Source: Actinopolyspora lacussalsi (GTDB taxonomy: Bacteria > Actinomycetota > Actinomycetes > Mycobacteriales > Pseudonocardiaceae). From it: DNA of 64,000 bases. The position numbers and the translations under genes are program-made. The notes beneath the pieces are model-generated. The model ran no database searches. It was not told the origin of the DNA and saw only the letters and a program-made list of their open reading frames with translations. Below are positions 1 through 7,167 of this stretch, piece by piece; positions within the stretch are counted from its first letter, which is position 1, and every line of letters starts with the position of its first letter. Location of the stretch: positions 4,964,441 through 5,028,440 of the forward strand of contig JAURUC010000001.1 in assembly GCA_030803735.1 (NCBI GenBank), in the 5' to 3' direction.

Positions 1-262
1 GGACCGTGCCCGCCGGCACCGCTTCCCGCTCGTCCAGTCGACTGCTCAGGATGCTGAGTTGTCGCTGCAGGTCCTGGATCATCTCGTTCTGTTGATCGTT
101 GAGCTCGTGGAAGGTGAGCCGCTGCCCGCCCACCTCGAACTCCAGCTCGCGTTTCTCGGCGGTACGCAGCACTCTTCCGATCCCCTGTCGGAACAGCAGC
201 AGCACCAGCAGGGTGATCAGCGGCCACAACAGCGTGGCGATGGCGGTTATCAGCTCGGGCAT
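1..262 (-). CDS. Membrane-anchored coiled-coil protein, C-terminus cut off by window edge
   Basis: Reading leftwards from an ATG at 262 gives an open frame to the window edge (87 codons, no stop). Residues about 8-25 form one hydrophobic segment (motif LLWPLITLLVLLLF), followed by a charged helix with heptad-like spacing (KRELEFEV, then LNDQQNEMIQDLQRQLSIL), which suggests a coiled coil after a single N-terminal membrane anchor. GGAG lies 7 bases before the ATG. I do not recognise the family and the C-terminal part is missing, so no function is offered. It is transcribed in the same direction as pepN and lies beyond the putative pepN terminator. Confidence 0.72.
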   Translation of the reverse strand, partial: MPELITAIATLLWPLITLLVLLLFRQGIGRVLRTAEKRELEFEVGGQRLTFHELNDQQNEMIQDLQRQLSILSSRLDEREAVPAGTV

Positions 263-420
263 CGGCCGCTCCACGACGTGTTGGACGGTGCGCGATCACA
301 AGCCTACGCGCGGTGATCCTGCGACTGGGTGATCTTCGCCGGATGCCACCCGGAAGGGCGTGCTCGTGGCGGTGCCGTCCGGTGGGGAGCGGGCAGCGGC
401 GTGCCCTCGCATCGGAAATC

Positions 421-464
421 GGGTGGTCGGGCCGGGGAAGGAGGCTTCGCGGGCCCGGCCACCC
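421..464 (-). terminator. Putative pepN terminator hairpin
   Basis: GGGTGGTCGGGCC (421-433) can pair with GGCCCGGCCACCC (452-464), 13 base pairs including one G-U wobble, with an 18-base loop. It begins 15 bases past the pepN stop in the direction of pepN transcription. It has no clear U tract, which is common in high-GC actinobacteria. Confidence 0.6.
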
Positions 465-478
465 GTGCTTGCTTCCGC

Positions 479-3052
479 TCAGGAGCGGTCGAACTCGCGT
501 GCCGCGAGCGCGCGCACCAAACCGGCACGGCCCTCCGAGACCAGGCGACGCAGGGCCGAGGGGTGTTCCCCGGCGAGCCAGGTGTCCGCGGCCTCGACCG
601 TCCCGGGATCCACGGACCAGGAGGGGAACAGCCCCATCACCGTCGGCTGTGCCCGCTCGCTGGAGCGGCGTTGCCACACCTCGTCGATCTCGTCGAAGTA
701 ACGCCGCACGTAGGGGAGCAACAGCTCGTGCTGGGCGGGATGCTGGAACCCGGAGATGATCGCTTCGTTGATGGCGTTGGGCAGTTCGTCGTCGTGCACG
801 GCTCGCTGCCACGCCCGTTCCTTGGCCTCGGGGGTGGGCACGAGCGCCCGCGCGCGCTCCGCGCGCCGCCTGCCGGTGGCGGTGGAGTCCGCTGCCAGCT
901 CCGCGTCGATCTCGGGCTCGTCCGCGGCGCCGTGTGCCACCAGGGCGTGCAGCAGTTGCCAGCGCAGGTCGGTGTCCACCACCAACCCTTCCAGCACCCG
1001 CGAACCGTCGAGCCAACCGCGCAGCAACGTGAGCTTGTCCTCGTCGAGCTTCGCGGCCGTCAACGCGTTGACGAAGGCGAGCTGGTTGTCCGAACCGGGC
1101 CGGGCGGCACGTGCCAGCTCCAGCAGCCGATCCGTGTAGCGCTGCCACCCCTCCGGTTGCCAATCGGGATCGGCATAGGCACCCAGTGCCGTGCGCGCCT
1201 GCATCAGGACCCGCTGCACCACGCCGATCTCGGATTCGCCTCCGATACCGCCGTCGCTGTCCTTGCCGAGCACGAGGCTGACGAAGTCGCGCGCCCGCAG
1301 CTCCGCGTCCCTGGTCATTTCCCAGGCGGTCGACCAGCCCAACGCGCGCGGCAACGACTGGTCGATGTCGGCGATCCGCTCCACCAGGGTGGCCAGCGAC
1401 CGTGAGTCCAGCCGCATCGTGCAGTAGCTCAGGTCGTCGTCGTTGACCAGCACGAGCTTGCCGCGCGGTACTCCGACGAGCTCGGGGGCGTCGGTGCGCT
1501 CACCGGAGATGTCGAGCTCGACCCGGTGCGTGCGGACCAGCTTGCCCGTGGTGGGGTCGTCGTCGTAGACGCCCACCGCGATGCGGTGCGTGCGGTACTC
1601 GCCCTCGCCCGGACTCGCGGGGCCCTGCAGCACAGTGAACTCGGTGAAGCGGTCCCGCTCGTCGGTCTCGAACTCGGGGCGCACCGTGTTGAGCCCCGTG
1701 GTTTCCAACCACTGCGCGCTCCACCACGACAGGTCCCGCCCCGATGCCTCCTCGAGCGCGGTGAGCAGGTCGGAGAGCCGCGCGTTGCCCCAGGCGTGCC
1801 TGTCGAAGTAGATCTTCAACCCGCTGAGGAAGTTCTCCAGCCCCACGTAGGACACCAGCTGTTTGAGCACCGAGGCGCCCTTGGCGTAGGTGATCCCGTC
1901 GAAGTTGACCTCGACGGCCTGCAGGTCCTCGATGTCGGCTGCCACCGGGTGCGTGGAGGGCAGCTGGTCCTGCCGGTAGGCCCAGGACTTCTCCACGTTC
2001 GCGAAGGTAGTCCAGGCGTGGGTGTACTCGGTGGCCGAGGACTGCGCGAGCACGCTGGCCCAGGTCGCGAAGGACTCGTTCAGCCAGAGGTCGTCCCACC
2101 AGCGCATGGTGACCAGATCGCCGAACCACATGTGCGCCATCTCGTGCAGCACCGTTTCGGCACGGCGTTCGTAGAAGTACCCGGTGACCCTCGACCTGAA
2201 GACGTAGTCCTCCAGGAAGGTCACGCAGCCTGCGTTCTCCATGGCACCCGCGTTGAACTCGGGCACGAAGCACTGGTCGTACTTGGCGAACGGGTAGGGC
2301 ACGCCGAACGCCCGCTGGTAGAAGCCGAATCCCTGCTTGGTCTCGGTGAACAGCCGTTCGGGGTCCAGGTGCTCGGCCAGCGAGGCACGGCAGTAGAGCC
2401 CGAGCGGGATCTCGCCCTCCGGGCCGCTGTAGACGTCGCGCCACTCCGCGTAGGGGCCCGCCACCAGCGCCACCAGGTAGGTGGAGATCGGGGGCGTGGC
2501 CTCGAAGGTGTGCGTGGCGCGGGTCTCGCTGGAAGCGGTGATCGCGCCCGGGGAGTTCGAAACGACCCGCCACGAGCTCGGCGTCGTCACCGTCAGCTGG
2601 AAACTCGCCTTCAGGTCGGGCTGGTCGAAGCAGGCGAACATCCGTTTGGCGTCGGCCGTCTCGAACTGGCTGTAGAGATACACCCCGCCGTCCACGGGAT
2701 CGACGAAACGGTGCAGCCCCTCACCGGTGTTGGTGTAGTAGCAGTCGGCGCGTACGACCAGCTCGTTCTGCTCCGCCAGCTCGGGGAGCGCGATCCCCGT
2801 TCCCTCGTCGTAGTCGGACAGATCCAGGTCCACGCCGTTGAGGGAGGCCTGGTGCACCTGTGCGGCCATCAGATCGATCCACGTGGTGGCGCCCTGCCGG
2901 GCGGCGAACCGCACGGTCGTCTTCGATCCGAAGACCTCCACGTTCTCCCCGCCCGCGCCGTCGGACAGGTCGAGCTCGATCGCGTAGGAGTGCACGCGCA
3001 GCAGTTCGGCGCGCTGCTCTGCCTGTTGGCGGGTCAGGTTCGGCGGAGCCAC
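479..3052 (-). CDS. pepN: Aminopeptidase N (M1 zinc metallopeptidase)
   Basis: Cytoplasmic zinc aminopeptidase of family M1 that removes N-terminal residues from peptides, acting downstream of proteases such as Clp. The 857-residue protein carries the substrate-binding GAMEN motif (residues 269-273) and the zinc site HEMAH (303-307) with the third ligand Glu326 19 residues later. The length fits actinobacterial PepN, and the C-terminal ERAP1-like helical domain is present. ATG start at 3052. In M. tuberculosis pepN (Rv2467) is likewise divergent from the Rv2466c gene, as here. Upstream is a 319-base divergent intergenic region holding a copy of a dispersed repeat. Confidence 0.97.
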   Translation of the reverse strand: MAPPNLTRQQAEQRAELLRVHSYAIELDLSDGAGGENVEVFGSKTTVRFAARQGATTWIDLMAAQVHQASLNGVDLDLSDYDEGTGIALPELAEQNELVVRADCYYTNTGEGLHRFVDPVDGGVYLYSQFETADAKRMFACFDQPDLKASFQLTVTTPSSWRVVSNSPGAITASSETRATHTFEATPPISTYLVALVAGPYAEWRDVYSGPEGEIPLGLYCRASLAEHLDPERLFTETKQGFGFYQRAFGVPYPFAKYDQCFVPEFNAGAMENAGCVTFLEDYVFRSRVTGYFYERRAETVLHEMAHMWFGDLVTMRWWDDLWLNESFATWASVLAQSSATEYTHAWTTFANVEKSWAYRQDQLPSTHPVAADIEDLQAVEVNFDGITYAKGASVLKQLVSYVGLENFLSGLKIYFDRHAWGNARLSDLLTALEEASGRDLSWWSAQWLETTGLNTVRPEFETDERDRFTEFTVLQGPASPGEGEYRTHRIAVGVYDDDPTTGKLVRTHRVELDISGERTDAPELVGVPRGKLVLVNDDDLSYCTMRLDSRSLATLVERIADIDQSLPRALGWSTAWEMTRDAELRARDFVSLVLGKDSDGGIGGESEIGVVQRVLMQARTALGAYADPDWQPEGWQRYTDRLLELARAARPGSDNQLAFVNALTAAKLDEDKLTLLRGWLDGSRVLEGLVVDTDLRWQLLHALVAHGAADEPEIDAELAADSTATGRRRAERARALVPTPEAKERAWQRAVHDDELPNAINEAIISGFQHPAQHELLLPYVRRYFDEIDEVWQRRSSERAQPTVMGLFPSWSVDPGTVEAADTWLAGEHPSALRRLVSEGRAGLVRALAAREFDRS

Positions 3053-3371
3053 GGATCACCTCGTTGATCGTCGTCGGATGGGAGTCGGGCCGCGGGTCAC
3101 GCGTTGCCCGGAAACAATCATGCCGGAATGAAATCACGCTCCGGCACTCGCTACCCGATGTCGGGCCTCCGGAGGGAGAGCCGACCAGAGGTTCCCCCGA
3201 GCGGGAGACCCACCGACCCGACCGAGAACTTCGATCAGGGAGGTACGAGCGGAAATCGTGTCCGGTGTGCGCTCCCGCATCCGCGAATCCACGGCAGCCG
3301 GGAACACGATGGCCCCTCGGGTGGTTGACCAACCGGAATCGTGACCACACGTGATCGTGGAAGGCGTGTTG
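3053..3371. other. Divergent intergenic region between pepN and the DsbA-like gene
   Basis: No gene is supported here. It must hold the promoters for both pepN (leftward) and the DsbA-like gene (rightward), but I see no convincing -10/-35 pair. It contains copy A of a dispersed intergenic repeat at 3151-3200. Confidence 0.6.
3151..3200 (+). repeat. Dispersed intergenic repeat, copy A
   Basis: Starts CTACCCGATGTCGGGCC and continues through GGGAGAGCC to AGAGGTTCC. This matches the family consensus built from six copies in this window (others at 15241, 27242, 33953, 40690 and 52054): CTACCCGATGTCGGG, then GCGAGAGCCGTGCGAGAGG, then TTCCGCCAC. This copy is the most degraded at its 3' end and is the only one in a divergent intergenic region. 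Confidence 0.65.
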
Positions 3372-3992
3372 ATGAGCACCGACAGCCCGCAGAAGCCGCA
3401 AGTCCACTTCTACTTCGACCCGATCTGTCCGTTCGCCTGGGTCTCGTCCCGGTGGATCCTCGAGGTCGAGAAGGTTCGTGACATCGATCTGCGGTTCCGC
3501 GTCATGAGCCTTTCCGTGCTCAACGCGGAGCGTGAACTGGGGGACCAGTACGACGAGATGATGCAGCGGGCCTGGAAGCCCGTCCGAGTCGCCATCGCCG
3601 CCGCCGAGCACCACGGCAACGAGGTGTTGTCCCCGCTCTACACCGCGATGGGAACGCGGTTCCACGACAACGGTGACAAGGACTTCGACCGGGTGATCGC
3701 CGAGTCCCTGGCGGAGGTCGGGCTGCCCGACACGCTCGCCAAGGCGGCGACCACCGACGAGTACGACGAGCAGCTGCGTGCCAGCCACCACGCGGGGATG
3801 GATCCGGTGGGCGACGAGGTGGGCACACCGACGATCCACGTGGACGGCGTGGCGTTCTTCGGCCCGATCACGACCCGCATTCCGCGCGGCGAGCAGGCGG
3901 GCGAGTTGTTCGACGCCGCGCGCACGTTGGCGGGGTACCCGTACTTCTTCGAGCTCAAGCGCACCCGGACGGAAAATCCCCGGTTCGACTGA
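3372..3992 (+). CDS. DsbA-family mycothiol-dependent oxidoreductase homologue (Rv2466c-like), monothiol variant
   Basis: A 206-residue thioredoxin-fold protein of the DsbA/HCCA type, related to the M. tuberculosis mycothiol-dependent nitroreductase Rv2466c, with the same neighbours (pepN, rpiB). The active-site loop reads FDPICPFAW. Cys19 sits exactly where the Rv2466c nucleophile sits, but the resolving position 22 is alanine instead of cysteine. A monothiol mechanism with mycothiol, or a non-redox role, is therefore implied. I chose ATG 3372 rather than the in-frame GTG 3351 because GGAAGG lies 7 bases before it. The C-terminal cis-proline region ([10 protein letters not shown]) is intact. 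It probably acts in the cytoplasm, as there is no signal peptide. Confidence 0.88.
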   Translation: MSTDSPQKPQVHFYFDPICPFAWVSSRWILEVEKVRDIDLRFRVMSLSVLNAERELGDQYDEMMQRAWKPVRVAIAAAEHHGNEVLSPLYTAMGTRFHDNGDKDFDRVIAESLAEVGLPDTLAKAATTDEYDEQLRASHHAGMDPVGDEVGTPTIHVDGVAFFGPITTRIPRGEQAGELFDAARTLAGYPYFFELKRTRTENPRFD

Positions 3993-4096
3993 TCGCGGTC
4001 CGACTGCTCGCGGTCTCCGGGACGGGATCGTCCGGACGCTCCCGCCGCTGTGCGTGCTCCCGGTCATCGCCGCCGGTCACGACTTCTGGTGGGCAC

Positions 4097-4119
4097 CCGC
4101 TCCGGTGTCGTCGGAGCGG
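4097..4119. terminator. Terminator hairpin between convergent genes
   Basis: CCGCTCCG (4097-4104) and CGGAGCGG (4112-4119) form a perfect 8-bp stem with a 7-base loop. It abuts the comB stop codon and lies 104 bases past the DsbA-like gene, so it could serve both strands. Confidence 0.6.
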
Positions 4120-4869
4120 TCAGTGGTGGCTGAACACTCCCGCGTGCAGCCGGGGCGCTGTCGAGCTGGCGTTCCGCGCGAGCGCCAGCTCGACGTCCGC
4201 TCGGTAGCCCCATTCGGCCAGTTCACGGCCGGAGACGCACTCCCGTACATTTCGCGCGGGGTCGTCGGAGGCCTCGTAGGCTCGCGCGGCCAGGTTCGCC
4301 TCGGCCGAACGAGCGGACGCGGGCACGGGCAGTGCCGAGATTATCGCCCCGGCCCCGAGCAGGTCCTCCGCAGCGAAACGCGGTGAACCGTCGGTGTGGC
4401 GTTCACCGGCGGCGATCACGCCGACGGGACCGTTGTGGGCAGCCGAGCCCGCTGCCGCCGCGACCGCGGCGGCGTTGCGCAGGCAGCCGGTGAACACCAC
4501 CGCGCCCAATCCGGCCGCCTCCGAACACAGCGTGGCCCCGTTGGGTGAGGGCAGTCCGACGAGTGTGCCCGCGGGCGCGCTCACCAGCGAGGTCGGGCTC
4601 AACGAGTACCCGCCGCCGCCCCGGTCACCGGCGAGCACCGCTCCGGCCGCCGACGCGGCGTCACCGGCTCGGTCGTCCCGGTAGGGGAGCGGAAGCACGT
4701 GGGCGCCCGCGGCCGTGGTCACGTCCACTGTCGTGGCGAAGGAGAGCACGTCCACCACCACCAGCACGGCACACTGCTCCCCGAGGGAGCGAAGGCCCGC
4801 CGTCCCCCATTCGAACCTCACCGTGTGATCGGACTGTGCGGTCGGTGATGTCGCTTGTTCGTATGGCAT
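4120..4869 (-). CDS. comB: 2-phosphosulfolactate phosphatase family protein (ComB-like)
   Basis: This 249-residue protein belongs to the ComB family, Mg-dependent acid phosphatases that hydrolyse 2-phospho-3-sulfolactate in archaeal coenzyme M synthesis. Supporting blocks are VLVVVDVLSFATT near residue 36, SPNGATLC in the middle, TGCLRNAAAVA, and the acidic stretch FAAEDLLGAGAI. Actinobacteria do not make coenzyme M, and no sulfolactate synthase (ComA) is nearby, so the true substrate here is unknown. The start ATG 4869 faces rpiB across 56 bases, so the two may share a divergent promoter region. Confidence 0.85.
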   Translation of the reverse strand: MPYEQATSPTAQSDHTVRFEWGTAGLRSLGEQCAVLVVVDVLSFATTVDVTTAAGAHVLPLPYRDDRAGDAASAAGAVLAGDRGGGGYSLSPTSLVSAPAGTLVGLPSPNGATLCSEAAGLGAVVFTGCLRNAAAVAAAAGSAAHNGPVGVIAAGERHTDGSPRFAAEDLLGAGAIISALPVPASARSAEANLAARAYEASDDPARNVRECVSGRELAEWGYRADVELALARNASSTAPRLHAGVFSHH

Positions 4870-4925
4870 TTCTGTCCCTTGACCGGGTGAGTAATGCGCG
4901 TGGAGCGGTTTGGCAGACTACACGT

Positions 4926-5396
4926 GTGCGCGTCTATCTTGGTTCCGATCACGCCGGTCTCGAATTGAAGTCACACCTGGTCGAACGACTCGACCGTCTC
5001 GGTTACGAGGTGGTCGACGTGGGTCCCGCCGTCTACGACGCCGAGGACGACTACCCACCGTTCTGCGTCGAGGCCGCGCGCCGCGTGGTCGCCGACGCCG
5101 GCAGCCTCGGTCTGGTCATCGGGGGCTCCGGCAACGGGGAGCAGATCGCGGCCAACAAGGTTCCCGGAGCGCGGGCCGCGCTGGTCTGGAACCAGGACAC
5201 GGCGAAGCTCTCCCGGCAGCACAACAACGCTCTGCTCGCGGGCATCGGTGCCAGGATGCACAGCCTCGACGAGGTCGAGGGGATCGTCGACACCTTCCTG
5301 ACCACCGAGTTCGAGGGCGGCAGGCACCAGCGCCGGATCGACATGCTGGCCGACTACGAACGTACCGGCGAGCCCCCAGCCCTTCCCGAGCAGTGA
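4926..5396 (+). CDS. rpiB: Ribose-5-phosphate isomerase B
   Basis: Interconverts ribose 5-phosphate and ribulose 5-phosphate in the non-oxidative pentose phosphate pathway. The 156-residue protein starts at GTG 4926, giving the canonical N-terminus VRVYLGSDHAG with the SDHAG phosphate-binding motif. The segment IGGSGNGEQ places Glu72 as catalytic base, as in the mycobacterial RpiB enzymes, which use Glu rather than the Cys of E. coli RpiB. Phosphate-binding Arg/His residues near RQHNNALLAG are present. The order rpiB then nei matches Rv2465c-Rv2464c. Confidence 0.96.
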   Translation: MRVYLGSDHAGLELKSHLVERLDRLGYEVVDVGPAVYDAEDDYPPFCVEAARRVVADAGSLGLVIGGSGNGEQIAANKVPGARAALVWNQDTAKLSRQHNNALLAGIGARMHSLDEVEGIVDTFLTTEFEGGRHQRRIDMLADYERTGEPPALPEQ

Positions 5397-5460
5397 TCCC
5401 CGCCGCCACCGCCGGTCAGACGGGCAGCCCTGTTCCGCGGCCCCGCGGCGGTCGGCGCCG

Positions 5461-5500
5461 GCAGGGTGGTCGTGGATGCGGGCAGGGTGGTCGTGGATGG
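5461..5500 (+). repeat. 21-bp tandem duplication upstream of the glycosylase gene
   Basis: GCAGGGTGGTCGTGGATG occurs twice, 21 bases apart (first at 5461, second at 5482). The repeat ends directly before the ribosome binding site of the downstream DNA glycosylase gene. It is too short to be a mobile element, and replication slippage is the simplest explanation. Confidence 0.8.
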
Positions 5501-5507
5501 AGGTGTC

Positions 5508-6314
5508 GTGCCGGAAGGACACATCGTGCATCGGCTCGCCGAGCTGCATCGGCGTCGGTTCGCGGGAAACCCGGTCCGGGTGACCAGTCCGCAGGGGCGT
5601 TTCACTGCCGCCGAGGTGCTCGACGGCGTCACCTTCCGTGACGCGGGGGCCCACGGCAAACACCTCTGGCACCACTACGCTCCGGATCGGGTGGTGCATG
5701 TTCACCTGGGGCTTTACGGCAAGTTCACCGAGGCACCCGTGCCGCTCGAACAGCCGCGCGGCAAGGTCCGCATGCGCCTGGTCGGTCCTACGCACGGAAC
5801 CGATCTGCGTGGTCCCACCGCCTGCGAACTGCTCACCGCGGAGGAATTGACGGAGCTGCTCGCCCGGCTGGGGCCGGATCCGTTGCGTTCGGACGCCGAT
5901 CCCGAGACCGCCTGGCAGCGCGTGACGCGCTCGCGCTCCGGTATCGCGGCGCTGCTGCTGGACCAGTCCGTGCTGGCCGGGGTGGGCAACGCCTACCGGG
6001 CCGAGGTGTTGTTCCGGCAGGGGATCCCACCCCGGTCGCCGGGCAACGCGCTGTCCCGGCGGTGCTGGGACGCACTCTGGGACGACCTGGTCGAATTGAT
6101 GTCCGACGGAGTCCGTACCGGGCGCATCGACACCGTTCGGGAACAGCACTCGCCCGAGATGACCGGTAGACAGCCCAGGAACGATCGTCACGGTGGTGAG
6201 GTCTACGTCTACCGGCGCGCCGGCGCTCCCTGCCTGGTGTGCACCACCCCGATCGCCATGACGGAGCTGCTCGGGCGCAAGCTCTACTGGTGCCCCGGCT
6301 GCCAGGGTGACTGA
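5508..6314 (+). CDS. nei: Fpg/Nei-family DNA glycosylase/AP lyase
   Basis: Base-excision repair enzyme that removes oxidised bases and cleaves the strand by beta/delta elimination. With GTG 5508 as start the processed N-terminus is Pro2-Glu3-Gly-His, the invariant catalytic Pro-Glu of the family. GGAGG at 5499-5503 precedes it, so the longer frame from 5466 is rejected. The helix-two-turn-helix region includes LLLDQSVLAGVGNAYRAE. The C-terminal zinc finger is complete with Cys242, Cys245, Cys262 and Cys265. Length (268 residues) and position after rpiB match M. tuberculosis Nei1 (Rv2464c). The residue after PEG is His, so substrate range cannot be read from the sequence. Confidence 0.94.
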   Translation: MPEGHIVHRLAELHRRRFAGNPVRVTSPQGRFTAAEVLDGVTFRDAGAHGKHLWHHYAPDRVVHVHLGLYGKFTEAPVPLEQPRGKVRMRLVGPTHGTDLRGPTACELLTAEELTELLARLGPDPLRSDADPETAWQRVTRSRSGIAALLLDQSVLAGVGNAYRAEVLFRQGIPPRSPGNALSRRCWDALWDDLVELMSDGVRTGRIDTVREQHSPEMTGRQPRNDRHGGEVYVYRRAGAPCLVCTTPIAMTELLGRKLYWCPGCQGD

Positions 6315-6395
6315 CGACTGGCAGGACGACCGACCCACCCGATCCGGAACCCCGATGGCGCCGAAGCCGGGGCGCTCGTCGCGAACCACTGGTAC

Positions 6396-6423
6396 GGCCG
6401 TACGGCCGAAGAGCCGTACGGCC
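6396..6423. terminator. Bidirectional terminator between nei and the 2'-5' RNA ligase-like gene
   Basis: GGCCGTACGGC (6396-6406) and GCCGTACGGCC (6413-6423) form a perfect 11-bp stem with a 6-base loop (cgaaga). It sits between two convergent genes and just 7 bases beyond the stop of the leftward gene. Confidence 0.8.
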
Positions 6424-6430
6424 GGATCCG

Positions 6431-7054
6431 TCAACCGGACAGTTGGACCTCGCCGAGGACCTCCCACTCGTTGCAGGCGTGATCCCGGTTCAGCCGTACC
6501 AGCGAGATGCTGGGCACCCGCACCGTGGCCGGTTCGGCGCTGGTCGCGTCGAGCGTCGCCTTCGCGAAGACCGCTGGTCCGTCTGCCGTGGAAAAGGCGA
6601 GGCTCACGTGCTGGTCGATCTCCTCGGGCTCCCCGGCGAGATCCGCTCCCACCACCGTCGCGGTGGCCTCACGCAGCCGTGTCCGCAGGTCCGTCAGCGT
6701 GGCCTGCGGCTCGGCGGGCAGCGCCAGCGCCTCCGGAAGCACCAGCCCGCCGTGGAACGACAACGAGAGCGCGGCGAAGGAGGACAGCCGCTCGCGTGCC
6801 GCCTCCAGCAGTGCCGCCGCACGTCCCTGCGGGGCTTCGTCGTGAAATCCGTTCTCCTGCAGCAGGATGTGCATCCACTCCAGTGGCACGGGGTCGAAAC
6901 CGGGCAGATCGCGCAGCGAGTACTGGTACTGATTGGCCAGTCTCCGCAGCTCCGGCTGGTCACCGAGCGGTAGCAGCCAGGCCAGGCTGCTACGGCCGGA
7001 GGACCACCCCTGGCGCCAGCGTGCGTGTTTGCGGACCTGATCTGCGTGCGGCAT
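6431..7054 (-). CDS. 2'-5' RNA ligase superfamily (2H phosphoesterase-like) protein
   Basis: A 207-residue protein with the two-histidine layout of the LigT/2H superfamily, which acts on 2'-5' or cyclic phosphodiester bonds in RNA or nucleotides. The second motif is clear (HVSLAF, with His followed by x-Ser). The first is WMHILL, where the usual H-x-T/S has Leu in the third place, so catalytic competence is uncertain. The segment near VRVPSISLVRLNRDH fits the C-terminal strands. I chose the ATG at 7054 because GGGAG lies 8 bases before it; the upstream ATG at 7078 has no ribosome binding site. The substrate is not predictable. Confidence 0.75.
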   Translation of the reverse strand: MPHADQVRKHARWRQGWSSGRSSLAWLLPLGDQPELRRLANQYQYSLRDLPGFDPVPLEWMHILLQENGFHDEAPQGRAAALLEAARERLSSFAALSLSFHGGLVLPEALALPAEPQATLTDLRTRLREATATVVGADLAGEPEEIDQHVSLAFSTADGPAVFAKATLDATSAEPATVRVPSISLVRLNRDHACNEWEVLGEVQLSG

Positions 7055-7074
7055 GTGGGTCACTCCCAGACGAT

Positions 7075-7093
7075 GCACCGTCCGCGACGGTGC
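7075..7093 (-). terminator. Putative terminator of the MFS gene
   Basis: GCACCGTC, loop cgc, GACGGTGC: a perfect 8-bp stem with a 3-base loop, 75 bases past the stop of the efflux gene and just before the next gene on the same strand. It could equally be a leader structure of that gene. Confidence 0.45.
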
Positions 7094-7167
7094 GGGACTG
7101 CTCTGACGGCGTTCGGTTGTCTACGAGGCAAGTCTGCCTCCCGGGCGCGGGGTGGTTCGGAGCCGTG

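Noticed and set aside
329..1405. Long rightward open frame opposite pepN (also 1526-3067)
   Set aside because: It mirrors pepN, whose zinc and GAMEN motifs are unambiguous. The mirrored frames show no known domain and have low-complexity Val/Gly/Arg-rich composition typical of high-GC shadows.
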